Shown in pieces: positions 10,643 through 22,739 of a DNA stretch of 64,000 bases. Position 1 is the first letter of the stretch, and every line of letters begins with the position of its first letter. The DNA lies in the NCBI GenBank assembly GCA_037044905.1, contig JBAOKB010000177.1, positions 62,001 to 126,000 of the forward strand, written 5' to 3'. This DNA comes from Hortaea werneckii (Eukaryota; Ascomycota; Dothideomycetes; Mycosphaerellales; Teratosphaeriaceae). Below the pieces are notes generated by a model. It saw nothing but the letters and a program-made list of their open reading frames with translations. It was not told the DNA's origin and did not search any database. The position numbers and the translations under genes are program-made.

Positions 10643-11564
10643 AGTGACGTATTGACCTGTACAAATTTGTTGGAAGTCGATGGGTGTCAACAAGGCGATG
10701 GCACTACTGTGGTCTAAACGGGTAGAGATGATGACCACCGAGGAATGAAGGAAATGAAGACGGTAGAAGAAAGACCATAGGCGGAAGAGAGATATTACGT
10801 TACCTCCGTAGTGATGTTCCAAACCTTCCTAAATGGGCTAGCAGGCCCAATGCATCAGCACGATGAAGTGAATGCATCGACACTAGCGACGAGATGAGCA
10901 TCACGACACGCGAATATCTGACACTAAAGTCATAGGAGCAACATGAGTAGGTCCCCGTGATGAGAATGATAGCAACCGTCATGGCAGAGGGGTTCGCAGC
11001 GGTGGTGGTGTGCCCGCCTTGCCCGCCTACCCCTCCATCAATCTCGCTTGGCCTTACCATTCGAGGGGGGCGCTTGCTTGCTTGCCTGTCTGTGCATCCA
11101 CACGTCCTGACCCTTCCTCTCTCCACACGCGTCTTCCATCCGCATCATCTCCATCATCACCACCACCACCACCATCATCACCGCCCACCTCCTCCCCATC
11201 TCTCCGCTGCACGCTGATGCATTGAAGCCGGCGGTCTTGGCGTTCAGACTATCAGCCGACGACGGAGCAGCACCATGCAGAATTCCCGAAGCTTCCCACA
11301 AGCGAGCGCTGCGCAGCGGAGCCCGCATCCAGCGCAGGCGAGGCGAGGCCCAGGTACGCTTCAATCATTCATCCATTGCCTATCTTTTCCAAACACGTGG
11401 ATCCCGTGCTTTGCACTCGTCCATATCCTTTCTTATCCCCTGCCAAGACCAACCTGCGCGCGCATTGCGGACATACCGTCCTCGTCATTCACGTGAATTA
11501 CGAGTGACTCAGCCTGCCTTTCGCACCCCACCCCCACCACTACCATCACCGCTACAGCTGTACC
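10643..11564. other. divergent promoter region
   Basis: It separates the minus-strand amidohydrolase from the plus-strand SNF12 gene, so it carries both promoters. A CAC-triplet microsatellite lies at about 11150-11185, followed by pyrimidine-rich leader sequence typical of fungal transcription starts. No gene is supported. Confidence 0.5.
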
Positions 11565-13173
11565 ATGTCCGCTGCGGGCCACAAGAGGAAGATTTCCTTT
11601 GCTGACTTAGAACGCACCTACCGCGCTGCAGGCCCCATGGTTCCTCCCCCGCCTCATGCAAATCAAGGCCAACCCACCCTCACACCCGGGCAGCTACAAG
11701 TTCAGCGACTAGAGGAAATCCGGAGAGCAGATGCCGCGCGACGCATTAGCCGCAAACCGACCGACCGCGAGCTTTCCACCGAGGAGCTGAGTGGGGTCAT
11801 AGTTGGGGACGGGTCGAGCGGTACAACAAATTACGTGATGTGGAGCGCAGACTGGACGGCGTCATGATGCGGAAGAGGCTCGACGTCAGCGACAACCTAC
11901 AGAGGAGATATGCGCGTCGCGAAGGGATCTTGCGCGTGTGGATTAGCAATACGGCAGAAGGGCAGCCATGGCAGGTGATGGAGGAAGGCGGGAGCGGGAT
12001 GGGCGAGGACGGGACGTTCGAGATTGGGGAGAACAGCCAGGCTACCTTCCGCGTAAAGGTAGAAGGACGGTTGCTCGACGAGGCAGCCGAGCAAGAGAAG
12101 GACGTGGAAGGCGAGAAGGACAAGCCAACTGAAGAGGCGAAGCAGGATGGTGCAGACAAGCAGGAGCAGGCGAAGAAGCCGCAGCAGAGACCGAGATTCA
12201 GCCATTTCTTCAAGGGCATCACGATTGATTTCTCGCGCAACCCGCAGCTACAACCCGACGGGTACAGCGCAATCGAATGGCACAAGCCTACACCAGGTCC
12301 GCAGAACACTTCCTACGATCCAAACAGCTCCGAGGTCTCGTTCGACAGCCTCGAGTTCGAGCGCAAGACTGACGAGAAGATCAACGTGACGATCAAGCTC
12401 GTCCGGGAAGAGAAGAGCGAACGCTTCCGATTGTCGCCCCTGCTAGCCGAGATCCTCGATCAAGAGGAGGAAGATCGAGCAGGCGCTGTGCAGGGCATAT
12501 GGGACTACTGCCGCGCCAAGGGCTTACAAGAAGACGAAGACCGACGCGGCATCGTCTGCGACGACAACCTCAAACGGCTCTTCGGCCAGGAGAAAGTCTA
12601 CTTCCCCTACGTCCCAGACCTCCTGCACCCACACCTGCACCCCCTCCCACCCGTCCAGCTCGACTACACCATCCGCGTCGACAAAGCCTACATCCAAGGC
12701 GACGCCTCAGCCAACCTCCCCGCTTCCGCCCCAACCGTCTACGACATCCGCGTCCCGCTGCCGAACCCGCTCGTCTCGCAACTCACGCGCTTCCACACCA
12801 GCAAATCCCACCTCACAACCCTGCAACAGATCGTGAAGACCGACGACGACCTGGCGCTGCTCGTGCAGAAAATCCAACATACCAACGCGAAGCGCAAGTT
12901 CTACGACAACCTCGCCCGGGACCCGACGAACTTCGTCAAACGCTGGATTTCCTCGCAGCAGCGGGATCTGGAGGTATTTTGGCGGAGGCCACGAGGGGTG
13001 GGGATGAGGGGGCTAATAGTGAGGAGTGGCGGAAGGGTGGGGAGGATGGGGTTTGGGGGAGTACGATGGCGAGGGAGAGTGTGGGGTTGTGGTTGGCGAG
13101 GAGTGGGAGCGAAGGCGCATTAAAAAATGCACGAGGTGCCTGTGAGGATCAAAAGGGAGGTTGTGGTCCGTGA
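11565..13173 (+). CDS. SNF12: SWI/SNF-RSC subunit SNF12/RSC6 (SMARCD type), two frame breaks
   Basis: Homologue of yeast Snf12/Rsc6 and animal BAF60, a core subunit of nuclear ATP-dependent chromatin remodellers. It begins MSAAGHKRKISFADLERTYR. A helical segment (VERYNKLRDVERRLDGVMMRKRLDV) leads into a strand-rich region (GILRVWISNTAEGQPWQV, FSHFFKGITIDF). A SWIB/MDM2-like domain follows (SPLLAEILDQEEE, AVQGIWDYCRAKGLQ, DDNLKRLFGQEKVYFPYVPDLL). The conserved C-terminus reads KRWISSQQRDLEV then LAEATRGGDEGA. One base is missing at the G3 run 11811-11813 and another at about 12975-12980. Adding both back gives 1611 nt, 536 codons plus stop, so the breaks look like consensus errors. The exact C-terminus is uncertain (stop at 13171-13173 in the restored frame). 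Confidence 0.8.
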
Positions 13174-14968
13174 GAGAGTTCGTTGCCTGTGGATTGTTGA
13201 GGCGATTTGGGGAGAGTGGGCAAGGTTAATGATCGGGGCGGGTTTTGGACGTTCTGGCGTTTGTCTGAGAGTGAGTGTGTGTGTTTGCACGCTGTCTACC
13301 AGGCCTCGTTTGCCTTCTTCTTTTAGCGACCACAGAGAAATGGCGATGGTAGCGATGGGTGGGGGGCGGGCGCTCGATCAAGGCGTCTGATGAACGACGA
13401 TGGGGGTTCTTTTTGCTTTTTCATGATTTCGATATCTTAGGGAAGGGATACCCCAAAAATTTTAGACAGGATGTCAAGTTTCGGTTCATCCATCCATCAA
13501 TCAAATCAAAGTCCCAAAACGAAATTGAAAGCGCGAAGATCCTGCTTTTCCCTATTTTTGGTTGTCGTTTAGATTGAATCTTTAAGATTGGATTGGGGAC
13601 ACATTGTTTCGCAATCTCGTGACGATCTCGGGAATTTTGAACAAACCCGTTTGATTATGAGACCTGGCTGTCGAGAGGGCATTACAAGTAACATTCATCG
13701 TCATCGAGACGCCGAGGAAATAATGGGGGAGGGTCCTGTAATGTGACGATCAAAGCATGCAAAGCTCATGAATGAAGCGGCTCAAGCTTCGGGAACGGGG
13801 CGTTGCCAGTGAAGAGTCTCCGTTCGCTTGCTCCGGAAACCGCCCCACATCTCGTGTCTTAGCCTTGACCAATGTCTGTGCGAGGGGGAATCGAAAGGGA
13901 ATTTTGATGTAATAAGGGCAATGCTGCACGATTCATGACAAGAGTAGGGGGGGGTGGTTGTATGAGGAGCTGCACGTCTTCGTTTCGAGATCGGAAAGTA
14001 ATTGATGAGGCTTCATTTTCCTTCAACAAGGGGAGTAGGATGTGCATTTTTGATCGGGACGGGCTCGTTTGTGATACGAACACGTGGGGCGGCACAGAAA
14101 AAGCTCGAGGAAACGGATGGCTTGGACGCGGCTTGTGAGGACGAAATAAGCTCACATCGAGCTGTCACGGGTACCCGCACTTGGCCGCATTGGAGGCAGT
14201 TCTTCCAGGTTTTGGGGGTTTTGTTTAGCCAATGGTTACAATGTTCGCTTTCCCCTCTGCTTGGACAGGTCTGCATTGGCGAATGATGAGCTGGATCGAG
14301 TTCGTTGATGCGGGACGAGGCAGAGGAGCAACCGAGGCTAGTGTGTTTGGTGTGATCGTACACAAGGTTTTAAACAAAGGCTTCATGCATCGGACGCAAG
14401 GGATTTGATTGTCCGAACGCCATATTTCGGAGAAGTTGGCCTATATGGTCAGCCGGGATGATGAGGATGAAGGTGGTGATGATGATGATGAGCAACTGAT
14501 AGGACAGTCAAAGCGGGAGAAGGGCGATGGATGGTATCATGGATGGATGATGTTTCTGAGACAACTGGAACCTTTCTCTCTGTTCGCGGTTGGCGGAGTC
14601 GTTTCCTGACCCGGGGACGCTAGTCTATTGCGACTTCCTTCGTTTCATCCAACGCCAATGTCGCTCCTGCACAAGCGGCCGTCTTCACTGCTATTCTCGT
14701 TTAACTTTGCTGCCTTTCCACACTTTTGACCTTTCCCCCCCCTCAGCCGCCTCTGGTTGTTACTACTAGATCCTCCCGAGTGTTTGCACTACCAACCCAA
14801 AGACGACAACACCACCACCACCACCAGTCAATCCGACATCTAACTATTCCTTCTTCCATGCTTGTAGTCTGAGATTGCCTATCACCGAATCCTCGGACTA
14901 TCAGCATCGCCACATCGGGACACTGCATATACACACACAGCCATCACATCACACAAAGCTACCCCGCC
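13174..14968. other. intergenic, no supported gene
   Basis: About 1.8 kb without recognisable coding sequence. Its right part is pyrimidine-rich with CCA and ACC repeats (about 14805-14830) and presumably carries the promoter and leader of the GH72 gene. Short TGA/GAT repeats occur at about 14460-14495. Confidence 0.5.
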
Positions 14969-16701
14969 ATGCTGACCCAATGGGTTTCGCTGCTGGCTTT
15001 TGCCACCCAGGCCATTTCAGTCCCAACCATTGCAGCCAAAGGCTCCAAACTCTTCCTGGATAATGGCGAGCAATTTTTCGTGAAAGGTTAGGAACATCCT
15101 CACTGTACTTCACCAAAATGGGAAATCTCATGTTTTTTTTTTTTTTTAAAAAAAATAAATGGAAAGGAAAAGAAAAGAAAAGGAATAAACGAAGAGAGAG
15201 AAAAAGACTAACGATTCGATCTAGGTATTGCCTATCAGCGAACAGAAGATGACCCGCTTGCGACGCCGGAGCAGTGCAAACTCGATGCATCCCTCATGCA
15301 GACCCTGGGAACCAACTCGATCCGCGTCTACCACGTCGACCCTGACGCCGACCACGATGGATGCATGCAGGCCTTTGCCGACGCCGGCATCTACGCCTGG
15401 ATCGATCTCGACACCTTCGACACCTACGTCTACTCAGCTCCCGATGGACGCTGGACCGAGGAGCAATACACGAAGTTCTCCAAAGTCATGGACGCCTTCC
15501 ACAGCTATGACAACGTGGCGGGGTTCTTCGTCGCCAACGAGCTGTTAAACGCTGGAACTGACAGCGTGGGCGCTCCATACGTCAAGGCGGCCGGCGTCGA
15601 CATGAAGAACTACCGCGACTCGCAAGGCTACCGGGAGATCCCCATCGGTTACAGCGCAGCCGACATTGCCGAGTTGCGTCCAACTCTGCAGAACTATATG
15701 GCTTGCGGAGACAGCTTCTCGGACACCCTGGACTTTTTCTCTCTGAATGCGTATGAGTGGTGTGGCGAATCTACCTATGAGCAATCCGGTTACTCGCAGC
15801 TTGATAAGAACGCTACGGGCTACCCGATTCCCATTTTCTTCTCGGAGACTGGCTGCAATGTCGTTGAGCCTCGCACTTTTGGCGATCAGGCTGCCATCCT
15901 GGGTGAAGACATGAGCGACCAATGTAAGTACTGCTGCTTAACGTCTGATATCCAACCGGTGGCAAAGCTCGGGAACACTGACCTCCGAAACAATTAGGGT
16001 CCGGCGCCATCATTTACGAATGGATCCAGGAAACGAACGACTACGGGCTCATCTCCTACGGGCCGCCAGCGGCCACGATGCTCCTGCGGCATCCAACGTC
16101 GTGAACGGCTTCACGCGTGCCGGCACGCCCACGCCCGTCTCACCGGACTTTGAGAACCTCAGTTCTGCTTGGGCTTCCGTCACACCTAGCAGCGTCTCCA
16201 AGAACGCGTACAACCCATCGGTCACCCAGCCGCTGTCCTGCCCGGAATATACTGACAACCTCTGGATGGTTTCCTCGGACGCGCCATTGCCGACTGTAGG
16301 GAAGGGTCTCGCACAAGGTTCCTCGGACGGCAGCTCCAGCGCAAAGAGCACGACTTCCAGCGGCGGTAGCGCATCTGGCGCATCTGCCACCAGCACTGGG
16401 AGCGCTTCGGGCAACTCCGATCAGGCGTCCGGTACGAGCAGCGGCTCTCAATCCTCGAGACATGAGCGGTAGCTCTGCCTCTTCAACCGCTTCATCTTCT
16501 GCAGGCGGCTCCGACACCTCCAACGACTCCGACGCCTCGAGCACCGCCGCCGGCAGCGACTCAAGCGAAGCGCAATCGTCCTCAGCAGCCGAGGCCAGCA
16601 GTTCCGCCGGCGCGCAATCCAGCGCTACGCTCAACAGCCGATTGTCGTATGCCTCCATCGCGGGTGTGATGGCTGGCCTTGCGTTGGTTCTAGCGCTATA
16701 A
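14969..16701 (+). CDS. GH72 beta-1,3-glucanosyltransferase (Gel/Gas), GPI-anchored
   Basis: A cell-wall enzyme that splits and re-ligates beta-1,3-glucan at the outer face of the plasma membrane. A signal peptide begins MLTQWVSLLAFATQAISV. Exon 1 is 14969-15086, intron 15087-15224 (branch ACTAAC), exon 2 15225-15923, intron 15924-15997, then exon 3. The junctions restore VKGIAYQ and DQWSGAIIYEW, both expected in GH72. The two catalytic glutamates are about residues 145 (FFVANELLN) and 247 (IFFSETGCN). The C-terminal half is Ser/Thr-rich and ends in a hydrophobic GPI-signal tail (LSYASIAGVMAGLALVLAL). I see no CBM43-type Cys-rich module. One base seems missing at about 16077 (SYGPPAAT to DAPAASNVV) and one extra at about 16455. 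With both adjusted the CDS is 1521 nt (506 aa). Confidence 0.85.
15133..15155. repeat. T15A8 homopolymer palindrome in intron 1 of the GH72 gene
   Basis: Fifteen T followed directly by eight A, then an AAGG-rich purine stretch to about 15200. It lies inside the longer-than-usual first intron (138 nt), upstream of the ACTAAC branch site. Confidence 0.85.
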
Positions 16702-19349
16702 AGCATGATCTTGGGAAAGGGGAAAGAAATAGAAAACAGGAAGAAAAAGGGAAAACGATTTTGCTCAGGTTGGGGGAGGGAAAAGTGATGTGGGTGGGAA
16801 TATTGATACAGGCTTAGAAGAGGGTGCGGATTGTTTGGTCTTTTTCCAACCTGGCATTAGCATGTGCATGGATATGATTTTTTTTTTTTTTTTTTTTTGA
16901 AAATGGCATTGAATTTGTTTTTGAAAAGATTAGAAAGGGGACCTTACTGTTACTTTTAGGAAAGAGAGGGTTGTGCATATCTATTACCCCAAACTCGTAT
17001 TCTTGCATCGGGTTTCCTTAAGCAATGAAGTTTTTGCTCGATTCAAAGCGAAATATCTCGGGCGGGCGGTCCTTTGAAATGATGGCATCTCTTTAATAAA
17101 ACAGGTAAGTCAGATGTGGAAGTGGAGTTCCAATTCAAGAACAGTTGCTAGAAGACGATGGCAAGAGTAGAGAAGAAGTATAACAGACGGCTACATACCT
17201 AGCAAGGGTTTCCAGATTTGAGAGTTCCGTTCACCGCTGCTCTAAGACCTCTCTAGCTCCGCTCGCCAGCTAGAAAGCGAGTAATATGCTGATCACAATG
17301 GGGTATACAATCGCAGACATCACAACTCCTACACAGGTATACATCCAGACAGGTGGGTTGCTTTCGCGGCTAATCTTTATGCCTGTGGCGGGTCTATGTC
17401 ACTAGTTACGTCTATGGCCCGCCTTTCACCTGCTGAAGGACGCTTACACCCATTCTCCCTTCCTTTGTCAAACACTGGAGGCTTGTAATGGATATCCAGA
17501 TCGATGGCGGCGTGTAGACCCTATCCACTTCGCGGCTTCGCGAGAAGAAGAATAGCAAGATGTCTAGCCGCCGCCGCCAGGTAAGGGTTTGTTTCTGGGT
17601 CTCTACAGACTGCATGTTGTGGATCCCCGGAAGAGGCTGGAACAGGCAGGTGGAAAAAGCAGACACTGTTGTGAAACCCCCACGCCAGAAAGCGCATTAC
17701 AATCCCCGTGGCGAGGCGGAGGAGGGGGGAGGATCCGGGGTGTGGCGTGCGTTTGTGAAATGTGCCGGCCGCATGGCATGGGTTAGGCATGCATGCAGGC
17801 AGATGCCATTCCTTTTGTGTCCGAAGGGGGCTTCCGTGGATCTAGACCCTCCACTTCTTCTACAGCTGTCGTGATAGGGGGGGCGGCAGGTGTCTTGATC
17901 CCGTGATCACTTAGCTGTGCCAGGTTTCAGGATCTAGCAAGAAAGTGTAGATGTAGACTGGACTGGACTGGACTAGGCTTCTCTTCTATCATGTGGACTA
18001 ATTTAGCCGCCGTGATGAGGCGCTCTGCTTGGGAACCGGGAGAATGATGGGGGCTTGGTGTTAGTGAATTAGGCGCGATAGGGTTATACTCCTGCCACGT
18101 AGGGGAAAGTAGGCCGGTGAGATCCTACATGCTAGTAATGCTTATACGGTTCGTAGTCACAACCGGTCAGGTGGATGTGGGAAGGGGAGAGGCCTAGATC
18201 TTTTGCCCTTCTTCAGCGGCTTGCATGGCCGACGGGCCGGAAGGGTAGATGTAAGCCTAAGGCCACGAGGAGTGGCACGGGATCGCATTTTCGAGACTCT
18301 CCATTGGGAACCCCTCAGAGACAGCGGCCGGAAGCGCTGCGACCGTCGGATCTTACCATCTTGAGATGCTGCATGAGCGAAGGTGCGAGGAAGCTGGGAA
18401 AGTTAGAGTACTATGTAAAGATAAGATCCAGGGTCTCACTGCTGATCTGCCGTGAAGCGGTGTACGGCTCGCTGGCAAAATGGCATCTTAACTTCTTCTA
18501 GCTTAGATCTTGGTCGCATAGTAGGTATATCGCTTGGAGTATAGTCCGTCGCATCAATCTCGCATCAATTTCCGATGGCCTTTCCTTCGGCCAGGCGAAA
18601 GCCAGGCGTATCATCGGCAACACTTCCTGGGGGCCCTATTTCGCTGGGCTAGAATAATGGGATGGTCAACGGATTTTTCTGAGGGGTTTAAATTTTCTTC
18701 TAGAAGAAGTTTGTCTGCTCACCAGAAATGCTGCCGCCAAACGGAAGCATCCGGAAGCCGTTTAGCATACATGTAAAAATTATCAAGGTGGCACTACTTC
18801 TTTCTATCTCGGACTATCCCACGCGTTCGACATGCAGAGCGTCGGGTGTGTACCGTGTCCGCAGATGAACCTTTGCGGGGGGGAATGACAAGGCCGTGAG
18901 CGATTTTTGTGTACCTCTCCACTGTTGATTGCGTGCGGAGGTACTTTCAGCCCACGGGCAAACGAGTAGATTTGCGGATGTGGGATAGCCCACGGGCACC
19001 TGACGCGTTCACATGCACGCAACCACCAGGCGCTAGATGCTGATAGTTCTGTCCGAGCGTCAAAGAACGCGCTGCCCTCTAGCCGCCGGTTGGCTGCGGT
19101 ACCTGCATCTCTTTTACCTTCACACCTCGACCGGCTTCTACCATCTTGCGTGCTCCTTCTGCGGTAGCAAGCGGGGGACGCTCATCGCGGTAGGTGGGAC
19201 CTCGACGGAGCACGCCCTGCTTCCCTGCTCCCTTTTTTTCCTTCTTACTAGCCCAGATTCCCCTCTGGCCGCATCAGCGATTAGGCTGGACCGGCCGTCT
19301 CCAAAGCAGAAACAAGTCTTTTTTTCCGCTGGGTAGATCTTAAGATCTA
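16702..19349. other. 2.6-kb gene-poor interval
   Basis: No supported gene on either strand. It contains a T21 run at 16878-16898, a short GGACT tandem at about 17957-17975, and pyrimidine-rich sequence near 19200-19330 that may belong to the 5' region of the next gene. Open frames here are short with no domain. The upstream exon of the gene at 19350 may lie in its last few hundred bases. Confidence 0.4.
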
Positions 19350-20557
19350 TTGCCACCGACCCACAGTAACGCCGAGGACAGTAGCATCACCAGCAGTCAC
19401 ACTACTTCGCCTGCCCCTTCGTCAAACCCTTGTGTGATAGATAGTGCAAGCTATGCGCTGCTGATGGCGCTTTCTCAACAAGCACACGCCGGCGACATTA
19501 TACCTACTGACCTTGACTCGGCCACCGCTGCTGCTTCTGCTTCTGCTGCTGCTGCTGCTGCTGACAACACAAGGACTGAAGAGGACGGCGACATGCCGGC
19601 TCCCCTCCCCATGCACGATTCCTATGCCTCACCATTCCTCCTCAGCATCCACGACGTTGAGACACTGGCTCAGTCGGACGGGTTTGAGATCCTGAGAGAA
19701 CATCTCGCAGCACACTATTCCTACAAACTATGCGACCACCACACGCCGGCGCATCTGGAGAACACTGGGCGATGGCTCATGGTGCGCGACGTCTTACATG
19801 CGCTGCTGGTGCCAGTGGTCGAGCTCTTCGACAAAGCATGTTCAGTAGCGTCCAAGCCACCCACGCCACCAAACTGGAAGATCTCGAGTACGCCTTCCAC
19901 GGCCAGGCACGCAGTGCCTTCGTCTGGCTCCAGTGCTTCCTCTCGGCGGAGAAGGAACGCGACTGGTGCTACACCCGCGGCTGTCCAGCCTGCGTCGTCG
20001 AACACAGTTGGACTCGGAATTTTCGATCCGATTGCTCTACGCTGCCTGCCTGCTGAGCGACGTGCACTACCCATTTACCATTGAAGGACCTACACTACCG
20101 AGTTTCATGTTCTTCCTCGGATCGCTGGAACGAGCGCTGGCGGAGGACCACCTGTGGGGGGACGATTTCTACGAGCTCATGCAACCTAAAGCCGTCGCCA
20201 CCCGGAAACGGCATTGAGGACCTGATCCACCAGTGTTTGGAGATCGATGTTATGCTCAGTCAGCCCTCATCACCATCTACGGATCCTTCAACTCCCGCGA
20301 CTTCGATGCCGGCCAGTCCAGTGCTGGCTCCGCTAGGCGGCACGCCGATGACGAAGGTCAAGCGCAGTAAGATGGCGCGGAGGCAGATGAAGTTGCAGGT
20401 GGAGGAGGAGCAATGGATGGAGGAGATGCTGAAGAAGTGTGACGAGCTGTCACTTGACTCTGGGTCTGGTGCGAGACCTAAGTCAACCCAGAGTCTCGAT
20501 GCTGTGCTGAAAGCTGAGCCGGACGTGTCTGTGAAGGAGCTGTCGGCTGGTGAATGA
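19350..20557 (+). CDS. uncharacterised conserved fungal protein, three frame breaks
   Basis: Coding sequence continues from a likely upstream exon. An in-frame stop sits at 19341 and a CCCACAG acceptor-like site at about 19360. The first internal ATG is 19464. An Ala-rich low-complexity tract precedes the globular part: SPFLLSIHDVETLAQSDGF, REHLAAHYSYKLC, DVLHALLVPVVELFDK, KLEDLEYAFHGQARSAFVW, RDWCYTRGCPACVVEH, LDSEFSIRLLYAACLLSDVH and GIEDLIHQCLEIDVM. A basic coiled tail (KMARRQMKLQVEEEQWMEEM) follows. The CxxxxCxxC cluster may bind metal. Frame breaks: one base missing at the A3 run 19833-19835, one missing near 20005, and one extra at 20201-20205, netting an integral codon count. I recall similar proteins in Dothideomycetes with no assigned function. 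Confidence 0.55.
19519..19563 (+). repeat. GCT-triplet tract coding polyalanine
   Basis: Nearly uninterrupted GCT/TCT triplets encode an Ala/Ser run in the N-terminal disordered part of the uncharacterised protein. This is a typical slippage-prone microsatellite. Confidence 0.75.
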
Positions 20558-20638
20558 AGGAAGGGCCTGAGATGAACTGGTAGGAAGGAGACTTTCCACA
20601 GCATTTTACAACTACGCTACGGCGAACGGGCGCTACGG

Positions 20639-21130
20639 ATGCCTATGGCAGAGTTGAGCACTTCGCAGCTGCATGAAAGTGTCGCCACCATTGCGCACCT
20701 GCAGCACATACCCAAGCTACAGGCTGGGACAGGAGAACAGCCGAAAAGACCAACGGCCGGGTTGGTGGAGGAGAGATGATCAAGACTTATGATACCCCCA
20801 ATGAAGCTGAAGTATACGAGTACAGCGAGCAAAAGCCACAAGGCGTACTGCAACCATTGTTGAAGATAGCGAAGCTAGCACCACACCATGATACCACGAT
20901 TCACGACCCGTACATGCGATGAGTGTCCCTTGCTGCTGTTGGTCCCTTTGCTGATCTTTACGGAGGCAACTCCACAACGCTGCTGCAGCTCTCGCCGAAT
21001 CGCGTCTTCGCATGTGACTGCCCAGAAGGTGACGCCTCATGCGCTCCACACGGCCGCGTCCGCTGGCCAGCCGAGCCTCGCCAGGCAACCCACGGTTTAC
21101 CCGTGCATGTCGTGTTTTGTCCGTCTTTAG
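20639..21130 (+). other. possible small gene, frame broken
   Basis: From ATG 20639 the frame reads MPMAELSTSQLHESVATIAH to a stop at about 20778. Coding-like sequence continues one frame over (EMIKTYDTPNEAEVYEYSEQ, KIAKLAPHHDTTIHDPYMR) to about 20922, then in a third frame (SLAAVGPFADLYGGNST, a Cys-containing segment). The amino-acid composition is protein-like across the three pieces, and the breaks resemble those in neighbouring genes. No family was recognised and the right end is uncertain. Confidence 0.25.
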
Positions 21131-21794
21131 ATCCGTTCACTATCCCCTGCCCTTATGAGAGAGGTAAAAGGTCTAGCGAGTACGCTACATGGTATTCATG
21201 CGCGATTGGACAAGAAGCGGTCAGTCCAGGCCGCCCTGGATAATGTACACAAGGCACACGAGCTGCAGGGCCCCAACGGCAGCACCTGATTGGTTTCCGA
21301 ATTAGAGTTGCGCCGATCAACGCGCGGGAGCGGCCGAGACGTGGGGATAGGGCCGGGCAAAGCGCGAGTTCCTGTCTCAGCTCTCTTTCCTTCCTGACAT
21401 CCATCCACCCAATGATAAAAGTGAAGCTCGGCTTGAACCCGTCCACCTTCATGTTACTTCCTTGACATCCCCCTCACGAGCATCTTCATACACCTTTTCA
21501 AGGCATTCATCACGGAACACATCGGTTTTCGAACACCCATTATCCTTCTTTTCCGACAACACCTTCATAACGGCGCATCTTAACCAGCTTCGCCAACGTT
21601 TCGACCAAGCTGCCGGTTTCGTTACTTCTACCTCCACCACCACTGTCGCGAGTCCACCCCCAAGACGCAACCACAATACCGCCAAAATCGGTGGCTCGCA
21701 GGCACTCCGCGATCACATTCTCGCACTGAGGGCGCTGGACAAACAGCCTGAGTCGATGCTTCTTGACCATCTGACGGATCCGGCATCCTTCACA

Positions 21795-22739
21795 ATGGCG
21801 GCTCCGAACAATTTCTTCGTCTCTTCACCCGCAGTCGCTTTACCTCCATCACAACAAGGTCAATTCTTCCCTCCCGGCAACTTCACCGCGTCGGAGGGAG
21901 TCGGCCAACCTCTCTTCACTCCCAACGGCACAACCCTAGATCCGAGCTCTGGTTCTGTAGCAGGACGGAAGCGCTCTCGAGGTGACATTCATGAACGAGA
22001 GGATGTCGAGGAGGCGATGATGGACGATGGCGGGGTGCCTTCGCCCGAAAGACAAGAGCAGGATACTGGGATGGCCGTGGATGGGCAACCAGAGTTCAAC
22101 CATGTGAAGCGCCCTTCAATCTCCAGCCGCAAATCCCAGCGTCGCGAAATGGGCAAGGGCGGATCGGACGATCTCGCACAGCTAGTGCTGCCTCCACAGA
22201 TCAGAGAGGCGACGACCGAGCCGCTCATCGACGAGGCTACGCGTGTCCTCGGCATTAGCTGGACGCGTATGGACGCGACAGACGTAACGCGAATCAATCA
22301 AGCGGCATATTCCAAATGGATCCAGAATCACTATGCAAGCTTGAAAGATGTGGAGGTCTGGTTCGAGAACAGCGCGATCCCTGGGTACCTTGTGAAAGCG
22401 AGCAACGCGTACAATGGCCAGTTCGAGTACTACATCTTCTCCAACGACCTCACGGAAGCGAGGTTGGTCACTTCGGATCCGTCACAGCTCGTCCCACGGT
22501 TGAAGATGCTGCCGGCGCTGCACTTGGCGGCGCCCGGAGGGCACATTCGCGCGGAGATGGATCCGATTACGGTGTCCCAGGCTCAGGCGGAAGAACAGAT
22601 CATCCATGAGGCATCTAGGTTCTCGAAAGAGATGCTGCAGCTGAGAGGCCAGATCCATCCTGATGTGAGCTCGGCGGAGCCTGGTGCGCTTGCTGAGCCG
22701 GTCGGGATGTGTGCTGCCCATTCTATGGAGATGGATTAG
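21795..22739 (+). CDS. uncharacterised fungal protein (314 aa)
   Basis: An intact frame from ATG 21795 (MAAPNNFFVSSPAVALPPSQ). The open frame extends about 111 codons further upstream without an ATG near its start, so that part is taken as leader. The N-terminal half is disordered with a basic GRKRSRGD patch and an acidic stretch. The C-terminal half is a compact conserved-looking domain: EATRVLGISWTRMDATDVTR, AAYSKWIQNHYASLKDVEVW, ENSAIPGYLVKAS and FEYYIFSNDLTEARLV. I recall this domain from other ascomycete proteins of unknown function. The basic patch suggests nuclear localisation, by inference only. Confidence 0.6.
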   Translation: MAAPNNFFVSSPAVALPPSQQGQFFPPGNFTASEGVGQPLFTPNGTTLDPSSGSVAGRKRSRGDIHEREDVEEAMMDDGGVPSPERQEQDTGMAVDGQPEFNHVKRPSISSRKSQRREMGKGGSDDLAQLVLPPQIREATTEPLIDEATRVLGISWTRMDATDVTRINQAAYSKWIQNHYASLKDVEVWFENSAIPGYLVKASNAYNGQFEYYIFSNDLTEARLVTSDPSQLVPRLKMLPALHLAAPGGHIRAEMDPITVSQAQAEEQIIHEASRFSKEMLQLRGQIHPDVSSAEPGALAEPVGMCAAHSMEMD

